From positions 8,046,001-8,110,000 of the forward strand of contig NZ_CP108088.1 of NCBI RefSeq assembly GCF_036192275.1: a stretch of DNA of 64,000 nucleotides, written 5' to 3'. The notes below the pieces were generated by a model. The model made no database searches. It worked only from the letters and a program-made list of their open reading frames with translations, and had not been told where the DNA came from. Both the position numbers and the translations under genes were made by a program. The DNA comes from Streptomyces sp. NBC_00250 (GTDB lineage Bacteria; Actinomycetota; Actinomycetes; Streptomycetales; Streptomycetaceae). Shown here one piece after another: positions 24,395 to 34,289 of this stretch (positions are counted from its first letter, which is position 1; each line of letters begins with the position of its first letter).

Positions 24395-24904
24395 GGGGAC
24401 CAACCTCCTTCTCTCTTCGACCCGAGGGACGTGTTGGGCTGTTCCTGCTCCCGCCTGTGGTGACGGCCGCCACTGCCATGAGGCCGGACGATGCCCGGCC
24501 TACGGCCCTCCAAACCTGCCCCCCATGGACGATGGTCAACCCATCAACCGTTCCTGACCAGTGTTCAGAACAGCTTCATGCGGAAGGAATCGATCCCTCT
24601 GGGGAACTTTCCGAAAAACCGCGCAGGCTGTGGTCATCCGCTACGGGTGTGCCGGGTGCGCCAGGTGTGTGGATACCTCCGAGCCCGCACCCGCACCCGC
24701 CACTTCGCAGCGCTTCGCCCCGTCGAGCAGGAGCTCGACGGGGCGAAGGAGCAGACGCACCCCGAATTGACCGACAGCGTCCGTGGGCTTGCCGGGGCAG
24801 GTCCCGCCCGGGCGGCAGGTGAGCCGTGCGCCGGAATCCGGTCGGCTGGATCACGGCGTCCCGCGCTTCGGAGTTTCTTCAGGAGCGAGCGAGGTCCGGG
24901 GGGA
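24395..24904. other. 510-bp intergenic region upstream of the terpene synthase
   Basis: It holds the 5' region of the terpene synthase and the terminator of the VOC gene (24713-24748). Open frames crossing it have poor Streptomyces codon bias. A leftward TTGACC is at 24541-24536, but I see no matching -10. Confidence 0.5.
24713..24748. terminator. Strong 16-bp perfect hairpin
   Basis: CTTCGCCCCGTCGAGC (24713-24728), loop AGGA, and the exact complement GCTCGACGGGGCGAAG (24733-24748). It lies 157 bp beyond the stop of the leftward VOC gene and insulates it from the terpene synthase promoter. Confidence 0.7.
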
Positions 24905-25390
24905 TCAGGCGCCGTTCGACCCCTGTTCCATGGCGGCCAACGCCTCCTGTGCCCGCTTCCCCATCTCCTCTTCGGAGACGTCCTCGATGTGCGAGGCGAC
25001 GTTCCAGCGGTGCCCGAAGGGGTCCTCGAACTGGCCGGTGCGGTCGCCGTAGAACTCGTCCTTGACCGGCGACAGTTCCTTCGCACCCCGGGCGAGGGCC
25101 TTGGCGAAGACCGCGTCGACGTCCGCCACGTACACGTGCAGCGTGACCGGCGTACCGCCGATCGCTTTGGGCGAGCGGAACCCGAGGTCGGGGAACTCGT
25201 CGGCGAGCATGACGACCGAGTTCCCGAACGCCAGCTCCGCGTGGCCGATTCTGCCGCCGGGGGCCGGCATCCTCATGCGCTCCTCGGCGCCGAGCACGTC
25301 CACGTAGAAGTCGATCCCGGCCTCGGCTCCGTCGACGCAGAGGTACGGCGTGACCCGCGGGTACCCTTCGGGGATGGGTTGTACGGTCAC
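24905..25390 (-). CDS. PhnB-like VOC-family protein
   Basis: 161 residues. Starts IPEGYPRVTPYLCVDGAEAGIDFYVDVLGAEERMRMP and ends YGDRTGQFEDPFGHRWNVASHIEDVSEEEMGKR, the standard layout of PhnB/glyoxalase-like proteins, with GHAELAFGNSVVMLADE in the middle. A Glu in HAELAFG and the His of GHRWNVASH are candidate ligands. GTG 25390 has GGAAG five bases upstream. Cytosolic; the true substrate of this group is generally unknown. Confidence 0.85.
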   Translation of the reverse strand: MTVQPIPEGYPRVTPYLCVDGAEAGIDFYVDVLGAEERMRMPAPGGRIGHAELAFGNSVVMLADEFPDLGFRSPKAIGGTPVTLHVYVADVDAVFAKALARGAKELSPVKDEFYGDRTGQFEDPFGHRWNVASHIEDVSEEEMGKRAQEALAAMEQGSNGA

Positions 25391-25542
25391 CGTCTTCCGC
25401 CTTCCTGACGCGGGCGGTCGCCGTCGACCGCCATCTGCGCCCACAGATATCCCGCCCCCCGTGCCGCGTGCCGAAGCCGCGCGGCGGCCGACCACGGGAT
25501 GCCCCGAAGAGCGGCAGCCCGCTGCGCGGCGCTCGCCCCCGC

Positions 25543-26361
25543 TCAGCGTGCGGCGGTGCGCAGACCGGTGGCATCGCAGGGGAGCGGGCGGCCGGGGTGG
25601 TCGGTGGCGAAGTCCTCCGCGATGTCCGCCGCCGTGACGGCCATGGCGTCGCTCGTGATGCGGATCTGTCCCGAGAACGGCTTGTCGATGTCCTCGATGA
25701 GGAGGAGCGAACCCGTGAAGAGCCCCGCCAACACGAAGAGCAGGACGAAGTGGGAGGCCCCGCGCCGGCGCGGCAGCCCGAAGGCGAAGGCGCCGACCGT
25801 CGCGGCCAGCGAGATCACCATGAACCAGTACACGATCGGCGGGATCGCCGGCATGGCTTCCGAGAGCCTGGACTGGCGGGCGACGGAACGCTCGTCGTCC
25901 GTCTCCACCAGAAGCTCGAACGTGTTGCTGTCCCGGTGCGCGAGCTCCTTGAAGTGGCGGCGGAGGTCGGCGGACCAGACCGAGGCCTCGGGCGCCTGCT
26001 AGCCCCTGTCGACCATGGCCGGCCATTCGTACGTCATGATCGCCCGCGCGTAACAGACCGCCGCCCCCTGTACGCCCTCGCGCTGGGGTTCGGGGGCGTA
26101 GTCGGCCACTTCGTAGAGCTGGTCGACCCGGTGGGCCTCGGAGCCGACGCCCGTGCCGGCCGTGCCGTACGACTCGGCCGCCACGACGATCACGAACGCC
26201 ACGAGGAGCACCGCAAGGGTCTCCAGGGGGCTGATCAGATCGCTGATCGACGCCTCCTCGTCCCCGGCGGCCTCCTCCGCGCGGCGCCGCCGCAGGCGGT
26301 TGGCGAAAAGGCCGGCGGCGAGTGCGGCGGCCATGATGACGATGGTGATCGCGGCGAGCAT
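25543..26361 (-). pseudogene. DUF4239 (bestrophin-like) membrane protein interrupted by an in-frame TAG
   Basis: Read from ATG 26361, the frame codes for 120 residues (TM1 MLAAITIVIMAAALAAGLFA, then DEEASISDLISPLETLAVLLVAFVIVVAAESY and YARAIMTYEWPAMVDRG), meets TAG at 26001-25999, and continues in the same frame as QAPEASVWSADLRRHFKEL and then two further membrane segments (PPIVYWFMVISLAATVGAFAFG and HFVLLFVLAGLFTGSLLLIE) to a natural stop at 25543. The total of about 270 codons equals a normal DUF4239 protein. One base change (for example GAG or CAG to TAG) explains it. The second half alone could start at the ATG at 25908 but would lack half the fold. Confidence 0.75.
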
Positions 26362-26511
26362 GCGTGTGGCTGCCCCTCGACGTTGCGACGGCCTGTGGTG
26401 CCCGTTGGACCACCAGCCTTGCGCGGGATCCGGCGGCACCCGCGACGCGGATGCGCCGCCTGGCGGAACGACTTCACCGCACGAAAGAACCTGCGGGCAG
26501 CCTGTCGGCGG

Positions 26512-26538
26512 GTGTCGCGGGTGTCGCGGGTGTCGCGG
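26512..26538. repeat. Three tandem copies of a 9-bp unit
   Basis: GTGTCGCGG is repeated at 26512, 26521 and 26530 in the 261-bp gap between the DUF4239 pseudogene and the membrane protein gene. No other signal was seen in that gap. Confidence 0.6.
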
Positions 26539-26622
26539 GGGCCGGGCGGTCTCGGCAGGCTCGGTGTCCTCCGTGCTCTCCTCGCGCCCGGCGACTCGCC
26601 GGCCCCGGCCGGTCCCGGTGAC

Positions 26623-27300
26623 TCAGGAGCGGGCGCCGACGTAGAGCTCCAGATCGCGGCGGCGTGCGACATGGCCCCGCCAGCCGGCCATGAGGACCAG
26701 GAGGGTCCAGACGACGAGGCCGCCGATCAGCTCGTCCAGCCGGCCGGCCGCGTCGACCTGGTCGGCCTGCTCCATCGGCACCTTGCCGCGTGCGTCGCGC
26801 ACGATGTCGAGGCGTTCGCCGACGTCCGGGGCGCCGTTGCCGCGGTACACCAGCTTTTCCCCCAGCTCCCGGCCGTCCGATCCGCGCAGGGTGAGCTCGT
26901 GGTTCTTGCCACCGGTGGCGGCGGCGCTGTCCGCCACCACGACGACGCTCTCGCGGACCCCGTACCGTTCGAGGGCCAGTTCGGGTGCGTACTGGACCGC
27001 CCCGACCAGGACGAACAGCGCCGGTACGGCGGCGAGCAGCACCAGCCAGATGCCTCGGTGCAGCAGGTGCAGCAGCACCCCGAACAGCAGGCACAGCACC
27101 ACTCCGGCGGAGATGGCGACCCATTCCGCACTCGGGACGAGGAAGGAGACGCCGGACACGACGGCGGCCGCGGCCCAGACGTACAGCACCAGGGCGACGG
27201 TGCGGCCCACCCCGGTGAGCGGCCGGGCCGACCGGCGCGCCGAGGCGGGCGGATGGCCGGTGCCGGGGCTGGTCGTGCTGCCGTGTATGGCCTCTGACAT
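26623..27300 (-). CDS. Integral membrane protein of unknown function
   Basis: 225 residues. Three closely spaced helices (about 31-50, 55-75, 83-105), then a soluble region of about 80 residues rich in Gly/Asp/Val (ALERYGVRESVVVVADSAA, NHELTLRGSDGRELGEKLVYRG) and a last helix LIGGLVVWTLLVLMAGW. The soluble region looks like a small beta domain outside the membrane core. No family was recognised. ATG 27300 follows AGGAGAAACCGC. It diverges from the SpoIIE phosphatase gene across 250 bp. Confidence 0.65.
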   Translation of the reverse strand: MSEAIHGSTTSPGTGHPPASARRSARPLTGVGRTVALVLYVWAAAAVVSGVSFLVPSAEWVAISAGVVLCLLFGVLLHLLHRGIWLVLLAAVPALFVLVGAVQYAPELALERYGVRESVVVVADSAAATGGKNHELTLRGSDGRELGEKLVYRGNGAPDVGERLDIVRDARGKVPMEQADQVDAAGRLDELIGGLVVWTLLVLMAGWRGHVARRRDLELYVGARS

Positions 27301-27550
27301 GCGGTTTCTCCTGGTTCCGACCTGCCCTCACGAGCGGGGCTGCGGGCGACTGTGCACGATAGCTCACGGCCGGTCACCGTTTCCGGTGGGCGCTTCGGCT
27401 TGGTCGCGCGGTCGCCGGGCCGTAGACGTATCGTCCGACTATGCGTGACATGTGCGGCCGTCGGCCGGGTACCGGGCCGCCGGGCCCCGGCACGTGGCCG
27501 GGCGGACGCCGCCGGGCCCCGCGCCGTGCCCTGTCGGCCGCGGCAGGCGG

Positions 27551-29824
27551 GTGAGACGGGTGGAAGGGCCCACGGACACGGGTGCCGGCGCGGAGACCGA
27601 AGACGTCTTCGCCGATGGTCGGATGGCCGCCGTGCTCACCGGCCTCATGCGGGACACCGAGGCCTCGGTGGGGCTCGTCTACCTGTCGGTCCCGGGGGAC
27701 CGGATGCTGCGCCTGGTGCTCATCTCCGGCGTGTCGCGGGAGATCGCCGCCCCCTGGGTACGTATTCCGGCCGACGCCCCCATACCGGTGGCCGACGCCA
27801 TCCGGGATCGGAGGGTCGTCTGGCTCGGCGGGCGCGAGGAGATCGCCCACCGCTACCCCAAGATCGGGATGGTGGTGCCGTACGACTTCATGCTCGCGGC
27901 CGCCCCCATCGCCGACGCCACGACCGTATGGGGCGGTGTCGTCCTGCTCTGGCCGGTCTCGCACCCGCCGGAGCTCGACGCGCGCGAACACAGGATCCTC
28001 GACACCCACTCCCGCAGGTCGTCACGGCTCCTGCGGTGGGCCGCCGACCAGGATCCACCACCGCCCCACCCCGCCGAGCCGCTCGTCGTGCATCCGACGC
28101 GCCCCTCCGAGCCCGACCCGGGCGTGGCGACCGCTGCATTCGACCTCGCGGAGCGCCTGCCGATGGGATGCTGCGCCCTGGACCTCGACGGGCGGATCAC
28201 CTTCATCAACACCGCCGCCGCCGAGCTGGTGGACGCCGGTGCGGCAGCCCTTCTCGGCCGACGGCCGTGGGAGGTGCTGCTGTGGCTCAACGACCCCGCC
28301 TTCGAGGACCGCTACCGTGCCGCCGTCGTCACCCGCCGGCCGACGTCGTTCACCGTGACGCGGCGGTCGGCGCCCTCGCTGCTGTTCGAGCTCTACCCGG
28401 ACGCCACCGGCATCAGCGTCCTCATCATCCCGAAGGCGGAGGGCGCAGTCTCCGGCGGCGGTCCCGCGGCCGGTGCCGCATCCGCATTCGTGTCCGGGTT
28501 CGGGACCGGCGCCGACGAGGCCTCCCCGGCCGATGCCGCCCCCTCGGCCGACGGCGAGCAGGTCTCCACCCCTGTCTCCGCGGCGCCGACGCGGCCCGGC
28601 GAGTCCTTCGGTGTCACCGCGCTCTACCAACTCATGCATCTGGCGGCGTCCCTGACGGAGGCGGCCGGCGTGCGCGATGTCGTCGAACTCGTCGCGGACC
28701 AGATCGTGCCGGCCTTCGGCCCGGACGGACTCGTCCTGATGACCGCCGACGAGGGACGCCTGCGTGTCGTCGGCCACCGCGGCTACAGCGAGGAGTTCGT
28801 GGAGCTCATCGACGGCAAGCCGCTCACGGCGCCGGTCGCCGACGCCCTCGTGCTCTCCACGGGCGTCCCCCTCTTCTTCCCCACGCACGAGGACTTCCAC
28901 CGTGCCCACCCCGGCGCCCCGCGCTACGGGCGCCGCAACGCCTGGGCGTTCCTGCCCCTGATCGTCTCCGGCCGTCCCGTCGGCTCGCTCGTCCTCTCGT
29001 ACGAACGCCCGCGTCCCTTCCCCGCGGCGGAGCGGGCGCTGCTCACCTCACTGGCCGGGCTGATCGCCCAGGCCCTGGCCCGGGCCCGGCTCTACGACGC
29101 CGAGCACTCCCTCGCGCGCAGCCTCCAGACGGCCCTGCTGCCGCACGGACTGGCCCCGCTGCCCGGCATCGACGTCGCCGCCCGCTATCTGCCGGCCGGT
29201 CAAGGCATGGACATCGGCGGCGACTTCTACGACCTCATCCGCGCCACCCCCACCTCCGTGGTCGCCGTCATCGGCGACGTCCAGGGACACAACACGACCG
29301 CCGCCGCGCTCATGGGGCAGGTGCGGACCGCCGTCCACGCCCACGCCGCGGCCGGTGCGTCGCCCGGCGACATCCTGGCGCGCACCAACCGGCTGCTCGA
29401 CGACCTCGACGCGGACCGCTTCACCAGCTGTCTGGTCGCCGAGTTCGACCTCGGCAAGCATCGTCTGCGCTTGGCGAGCGCGGGCCATCCACCGCCCCTC
29501 CTGCGCCGTCCTGACGGCAGCGCCGAGATCCTGGTGGTGCCCCCGGGGCTCCTCCTCGGGATCGCCCCGAACGTCACGTACGACACCATGGAGCTGCCCT
29601 GGGACCGGGGCTCCGTGCTCGCTCTGTACACCGACGGTCTGGTCGAGGCTCCGGGCCTGGACATCGGTACGTCCATGGCGGATCTGGTGGAGCGGCTCGC
29701 CGTGTCCCGGGCCCCGGACATGGACCGGCTCGCCGACGAACTGACCCTGCACGTCAAGTACGGCGCCCACCGCATGGACGACGTCGCCCTCCTTCTCGTA
29801 CGTCGCCCGTCGCCACAGGCCTGA
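27551..29824 (+). CDS. GAF-PAS-GAF-SpoIIE PP2C-type serine phosphatase
   Basis: 757 residues. An N-terminal GAF-like domain (about 15-165), a PAS domain (about 195-300: LPMGCCALDLDGRITFINTAAAEL), an Ala/Pro linker, a second GAF (about 355-520: ADQIVPAFGPDGLVLMTADEGRLRVVGHRGYS) and a SpoIIE phosphatase domain (about 540-755) with GGDFYD (556-561), GDVQGHN, ASAGHPPP and YTDGLVE, the Asp residues that bind the Mn2+ pair. There is no HATPase kinase domain and no membrane segment. Such proteins dephosphorylate anti-anti-sigma factors in partner-switching pathways after sensing small ligands. The start is uncertain: GTG 27551 is chosen and GTG 27560 is possible. Confidence 0.88.
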   Translation: MRRVEGPTDTGAGAETEDVFADGRMAAVLTGLMRDTEASVGLVYLSVPGDRMLRLVLISGVSREIAAPWVRIPADAPIPVADAIRDRRVVWLGGREEIAHRYPKIGMVVPYDFMLAAAPIADATTVWGGVVLLWPVSHPPELDAREHRILDTHSRRSSRLLRWAADQDPPPPHPAEPLVVHPTRPSEPDPGVATAAFDLAERLPMGCCALDLDGRITFINTAAAELVDAGAAALLGRRPWEVLLWLNDPAFEDRYRAAVVTRRPTSFTVTRRSAPSLLFELYPDATGISVLIIPKAEGAVSGGGPAAGAASAFVSGFGTGADEASPADAAPSADGEQVSTPVSAAPTRPGESFGVTALYQLMHLAASLTEAAGVRDVVELVADQIVPAFGPDGLVLMTADEGRLRVVGHRGYSEEFVELIDGKPLTAPVADALVLSTGVPLFFPTHEDFHRAHPGAPRYGRRNAWAFLPLIVSGRPVGSLVLSYERPRPFPAAERALLTSLAGLIAQALARARLYDAEHSLARSLQTALLPHGLAPLPGIDVAARYLPAGQGMDIGGDFYDLIRATPTSVVAVIGDVQGHNTTAAALMGQVRTAVHAHAAAGASPGDILARTNRLLDDLDADRFTSCLVAEFDLGKHRLRLASAGHPPPLLRRPDGSAEILVVPPGLLLGIAPNVTYDTMELPWDRGSVLALYTDGLVEAPGLDIGTSMADLVERLAVSRAPDMDRLADELTLHVKYGAHRMDDVALLLVRRPSPQA

Positions 29825-29918
29825 GCCCCCCTCGTCACCGGCCTCAGGGCTCGCGGTGCCGGTCGCCGGTCCGGTGGCACTGGACGCGGTGATGGTGCGT
29901 CGACCTATGCTCTGTCGC

Positions 29919-30617
29919 GTGGCGAACCCCAGCGATCTCCAGGACCCCTCGGCCCGTCCCGTCGTCTCCGCGCCGGACCTGCTCGCCCTGCATGCCGTAC
30001 GGCTCAAGGGCCTGGTCGGCGACGGCGAGGCTGCCGCGCGCTACGGGCTCGACCCCGAGGTCGTACGGGAAGCGCTCCTCGACCACGAGGCGAGGGGCTG
30101 GGTGACCCGGCGCGCGTTCGCCGGGACACGCGGGTGGACCCTCACCGAATCCGGACGCGCCGAAGGCGAGCGGCGGCTCGCCGGGGAGCTGGCCGAGACG
30201 GGGCTCGGACCCTTCGTACGCGAGCAGTACGAGATGTTCCTCGCGTACAACGACCGTTGCCTCAGGGCCTGTACGGACTGGCAGCTGCGGCCGGACGGCC
30301 CGGGGCGGCTCACCGTCAACGACCACGGGGACGCGGAGTGGGACGGGCGGGTGCTCGACGAGCTCACCGAACTGGGCCGGGTCCTGGAGTCCCTGTCCGT
30401 GGAGCTCGGGGCGCGGATCGTCCGCCTCGGCGGGTACGGAGCACGCTTCACCGGCGCGCTCACACGCGTCCGGCGGGGCGAACTGTCGTGGGTCGACCGG
30501 GTCAAGGAGGACTCCTGCCACACGGTGTGGATGGAACTCCACGAGGATCTCCTCGCCACCCTCGGCATCGCCCGCGGCGAGGAGCCGAAGCCGCGTGCAC
30601 AGGACGACTTCGTCTGA
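29919..30617 (+). CDS. Winged-helix regulator-like protein
   Basis: 232 residues. The N-terminal half is a helix-turn-helix with wing: LLALHAVRLKGLVGDGEAAARYGLDPEVVREALLDHEARGWVTRRAF. The C-terminal 140 residues contain FVREQYEMFLAYNDRCLRACTDWQLRPDG and a helical bundle ending with HEDLLATLGIARGEE, the pattern of an actinobacterial family usually named transcriptional regulator without further detail. A TATGCT box (29906-29911) lies seven bases before GTG 29919, so the mRNA is probably leaderless; ATG 29892 would place this promoter inside the gene. A ligand is not predictable. Confidence 0.7.
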   Translation: MANPSDLQDPSARPVVSAPDLLALHAVRLKGLVGDGEAAARYGLDPEVVREALLDHEARGWVTRRAFAGTRGWTLTESGRAEGERRLAGELAETGLGPFVREQYEMFLAYNDRCLRACTDWQLRPDGPGRLTVNDHGDAEWDGRVLDELTELGRVLESLSVELGARIVRLGGYGARFTGALTRVRRGELSWVDRVKEDSCHTVWMELHEDLLATLGIARGEEPKPRAQDDFV

Positions 30618-30893
30618 CCGCCGCCGAGGGGTACGGCCGCCGCTGTGACGGTCACTCACCTCGGATGGTTCCGCGAGCCCCGCACGCCGCCGTCGTACGC
30701 CCCCGCATGCGGACCGTGTCGGACACTCTCCGACCGGCGGCGGACCCGGCGCCCCCACGCGCGGACGTGTCTGCGGCGGCGCTCGGGTGAAAAACATGGG
30801 GGGTTGTTCCCCATGCCGCGGAGGCGTCCCTCGTACCAGGATCGGACACGGCCCGGAGCGGGGGGCCGGGCCGGGGCGGTTCGAGGAGGGGCG

Positions 30894-33800
30894 ATGGCGG
30901 TGAAGGCCGGACACGAGCAGGCTGCGGCTTCGCTGTCGGAGGTCGAGCGGTGGTGGGACGGCGGGCTGCTCCGCGAGGACGAGGGCGGGCACGCAGAGGT
31001 GAGCGGCCACGGGGGCGATGGGCGCCCGGACTGGGCCCTGCTGGTCGAGGAGGCGGTGGCCGCCGCTCCCCTGGAGGCCGCGGCGCCCTCGCGGGACTAT
31101 CCCGGGCTCAGCGGATTCGAATGGGCCCTTCGGCCGCTGACCGACCGCGCGGGGGAGCGGTTGGAGCGGCGCGTCACGGGACGGGCGCGTGAGCTCGTGG
31201 ACATGACCGCCGTACGGGACGACCTGGAGCGGCAGCTCAGCGGCAGGCTGGCGCGGGCGGCGGCGCGGACGCTGGTCCTCGAACTGCACGAGGCACGGAG
31301 CGCCGGGCGTCTCGACGGGGACGACACACAGGCCCGGTTCCGGGACTTCCTGGCGCGTACCGCTTCCCGGCGCGGCCTGTCGGACCTGCTGGCCGGGCGG
31401 CCGGTGCTCGCGCGGATCCTGGGGCGGGCGGCCCTCGACGCGGCGGACGCGGTGGCGGAGGCGCTGGAACGGCTCGCCGACGACCGTGCCCTGCTGGTCG
31501 CAGGTCTTCTCAAGGAGTCGGGCGGGGACCCGGGACTGCTCGTGGGCATCGAGCCGGGCGCCGGTGACGGGCACCGGGGCGGCCGGAGCGTCATGCTGCT
31601 GAGCTTCGCCGACGGGACTCGGCTGGTGTACAAGCCACGCCCCCTCGCCGTGCACCGCCACTTCAACGACCTCGTCGCCTGGTTCAACGCGCTGCCCGAT
31701 TCCGTGGACCTGCGTACCCTGCGACTGCTCGACCGCGGCGAGTACGGCTGGGTGGAGTTCGTCGCCGCGCGGCCCTGCGCCGCCGAAGCGGAGGTCGAGG
31801 AGTTCTACCGTCGCCAGGGCGCGCTGCTCGCGCTGCTGCATCTGCTCGACGGGACCGACCTGCACCACGAGAACCTGATCGCCGTCGGTGCCCACCCGGT
31901 CCTCGTCGACGTGGAGACCCTGTTCCACCCGCCCCTGCCCGGCTCCGGCACGGAGGACCCCGCCGCCCGCGCGCTCCACGACTCGGTGTACCGCGTCGGG
32001 CTGCTGCCGCAGCTCCTGGTGGGCGACCACAGCGCCCTGGACGTGTCCGCGGTCGGCGGCGGCCGGGAGGGCGTGTCGCCCGTGGAGAGGGCGGACTTCG
32101 CCGACGCAGGCACGGACCGGATGCGCCTGGTGCGCAGGGCGGGGACGTTCGGCGAATCCGCCAACCGGCCGCGACGTGCGAGCGGCGAGCCCATCGAGCC
32201 GGGGGCCCACATCGAGGCGCTCTGCGCCGGGTTCCGGGCCGGATACACCGCGATCGGCGCGGCAAGGGACGAACTTGTCGACGGGGCGGGCTTGTTGGAG
32301 GCGTTCGCGGAGGACGAGGTGCGGGTGGTGGTGCGTCCCACCTGGGTGTACACCATGCTCCTCGACGAGTCGACACACCCCGATCTCCTGAAGGACGCCG
32401 ACGAACGGCAGCATGTTCTGGAGGCCCTGCGGACCGATCGGTTCGGCCCGGTCCTCGCACCCGGCCTCATCGACGAGGAGATCGCCCAACTCTGGTCCGG
32501 AGACGTGCCGTTGTTCACCGCCCGGCCTGGCCGGGACCACCTGTGGGGCGCACCGGAGCGGCCGCCGGCCGACCGCACGGACCTGCCGGGGATCGCCCGC
32601 GTCGCCGCGAAGCTCGGCGCCCTGGACACCGTCGACCGGCAGGACCAGGAACGGATCGTACGGGCCGCCATGGCGACGACCTCCCGAACGCCCGCACACC
32701 GGCCCGCCGAGGGGCCGCGCACCCGCACCGCGGGCCGCGCCCCCGAGCCGGAACGGCTGCTCTCGGCCGCCCGGTCCGTCGGCGACCAGCTGGTCTCGCT
32801 CGCGTACCGCGAAGGACCGCGCAGCAACTGGATCGGCCTGGAACTCCTCGACGACCGCTACTGGCGGATCGGCCCGATGGCGGCAGATCTCGCAGGCGGC
32901 TACACCGGACCGGCACTGTTCCTCGCCCAGTTGGCGGCGCTCACCGGCGCCGGACACTACGCAGAGGCGGCCCGTACGGCCCTGGCGCCGATGCCCGGAC
33001 TGCTCGACGCGCTACGGGTGCGGCCCGAGGAGCTCGGCGCGGTGGGCTCGGGAGCCCACTCCGGCCTCGGCGGCATCGCGTACGCGCTGGCCGAGACGGC
33101 CCGGCTGCTGGACGACCCGGACGTCGGCGCCTGGGCGTCCGCCGCACTGCGGCTGGTCGCCGCGGCGACGAGGGTCGAGCCGGAGTACGGGGTGGGCGCG
33201 GGTCTCGCGGGCGGGCTGGTCGCGTTGGTGGCCGGCCAGGGGGCGCGGGGCGGTGAGGGACTTGGGCCGGGTGGAGGCGGGGGCGGGGGCGAGGACCTGG
33301 AGATCCGGCGGGCCGCGCGGGCGTGCGCGGACCGGCTGGTCGCTGCCGATCTCACGGGAGTCGATGTGACGGGAGCCGGTCCCGAGGGAGCCGACCTGAC
33401 GGGAGTCGATCTGACGGGAGTCGATCTCACGGGAGTCGGCTCCACGGGCGCCGATCTCGCGGCCGTCGGGCGGGGCTTCGCGGACGGGGCCGCCGGGATC
33501 GGATGGGCCCTGCTGCGGTTCGCCGAGGTCGAGGCCACCGCAGGGGCGGGGGTCGGGGCCGCCGAGAGGTACCGGCGCGCGGGCCTTTCCGCGATCCGGG
33601 CGGCCGTCGGCGCGCTCCCCGAAGCCGCTCGCGACCTGGGGGAGGGCGGGGGCCACGGGGGAGCCTCCGCCCCTGCCCCGGGCGTCGGACCCGCAGGCGG
33701 CGGCGCCCGGGCTTCGGCCTGGTGCCGGGGGGAGGCCGGAATCGCGCTCGCGGTGCTGGACGCGCCCGGCGCCCTGGACGACCCACAGCTCGCGGCCTGG

Positions 33801-34145
33801 GCCCGTACGACCGTCGAGCGCCTGGGTCAGAACGGGCCGGCTCCCGACGACAGCCTGTGCCACGGAGAGGCCGGAGTGTGCGAACTCCTGGGCCACACCG
33901 CGCTCCCCGAGGCCCGGCCGCACTGGATCCGCAGGGCCGGGGCACTCCTCGCCTCCGTCGAGGAGCACGGCGCCCGGAGCGGCGCCCCGGACGGAGTTCC
34001 GCACCCCGGACTGCTGACCGGCCTCGCGGGGATCGGGCACGGACTCCTCCGGGCGGGCTTCCCGGAGCGCGTGCCGTCACTTCTCCTCCTGCGCAGCTCC
34101 CAGGGGGTGTCCGGACCGCCCACGCGCACCACGTACGACCGCTGA
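30894..34145 (+). CDS. lanM: Class II lanthipeptide synthetase LanM
   Basis: 1083 residues, the usual LanM length. Residues about 70-640 are the kinase-like dehydratase (DUF4135) with LVYKPRPLAVHRHFNDLV and DLHHENLIAVGAHPVLVDVETLFHP; it phosphorylates Ser/Thr of the precursor and eliminates phosphate. Residues about 690-1070 are a LanC cyclase: Zn ligands Cys944 in WCRGEAG and Cys989-His990 in LCHGEAG, with GxxG helices such as GLGGIAYALAETA and GLLTGLAGIGHGLLR. A stretch near 818-860 is an inserted run of five-residue repeats (ADLTG/VDLTG). ATG 30894 is preceded by GAGGAGGGG. The 276-bp gap before it must hold the promoter. The precursor gene lies 144 bp downstream. Confidence 0.92.
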   Translation: MAVKAGHEQAAASLSEVERWWDGGLLREDEGGHAEVSGHGGDGRPDWALLVEEAVAAAPLEAAAPSRDYPGLSGFEWALRPLTDRAGERLERRVTGRARELVDMTAVRDDLERQLSGRLARAAARTLVLELHEARSAGRLDGDDTQARFRDFLARTASRRGLSDLLAGRPVLARILGRAALDAADAVAEALERLADDRALLVAGLLKESGGDPGLLVGIEPGAGDGHRGGRSVMLLSFADGTRLVYKPRPLAVHRHFNDLVAWFNALPDSVDLRTLRLLDRGEYGWVEFVAARPCAAEAEVEEFYRRQGALLALLHLLDGTDLHHENLIAVGAHPVLVDVETLFHPPLPGSGTEDPAARALHDSVYRVGLLPQLLVGDHSALDVSAVGGGREGVSPVERADFADAGTDRMRLVRRAGTFGESANRPRRASGEPIEPGAHIEALCAGFRAGYTAIGAARDELVDGAGLLEAFAEDEVRVVVRPTWVYTMLLDESTHPDLLKDADERQHVLEALRTDRFGPVLAPGLIDEEIAQLWSGDVPLFTARPGRDHLWGAPERPPADRTDLPGIARVAAKLGALDTVDRQDQERIVRAAMATTSRTPAHRPAEGPRTRTAGRAPEPERLLSAARSVGDQLVSLAYREGPRSNWIGLELLDDRYWRIGPMAADLAGGYTGPALFLAQLAALTGAGHYAEAARTALAPMPGLLDALRVRPEELGAVGSGAHSGLGGIAYALAETARLLDDPDVGAWASAALRLVAAATRVEPEYGVGAGLAGGLVALVAGQGARGGEGLGPGGGGGGGEDLEIRRAARACADRLVAADLTGVDVTGAGPEGADLTGVDLTGVDLTGVGSTGADLAAVGRGFADGAAGIGWALLRFAEVEATAGAGVGAAERYRRAGLSAIRAAVGALPEAARDLGEGGGHGGASAPAPGVGPAGGGARASAWCRGEAGIALAVLDAPGALDDPQLAAWARTTVERLGQNGPAPDDSLCHGEAGVCELLGHTALPEARPHWIRRAGALLASVEEHGARSGAPDGVPHPGLLTGLAGIGHGLLRAGFPERVPSLLLLRSSQGVSGPPTRTTYDR

Positions 34146-34289
34146 CCGCTGACCGCTGACCGACGGCAGAAGGCGCAAGACGCATGGCGGAAAGCGGAAG
34201 GCCGAGGACCGCACCACCCGCACCACCCGCACCAACGCACAGCTCAGCACGACCACCACTCCCGCGGACACGAAGGACGAGTGAGGACC

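Noticed and set aside
24491..25408. A forward frame through the terpene synthase upstream region
   Set aside because: It runs antisense through the VOC gene and its N-terminal part has no Streptomyces codon bias.
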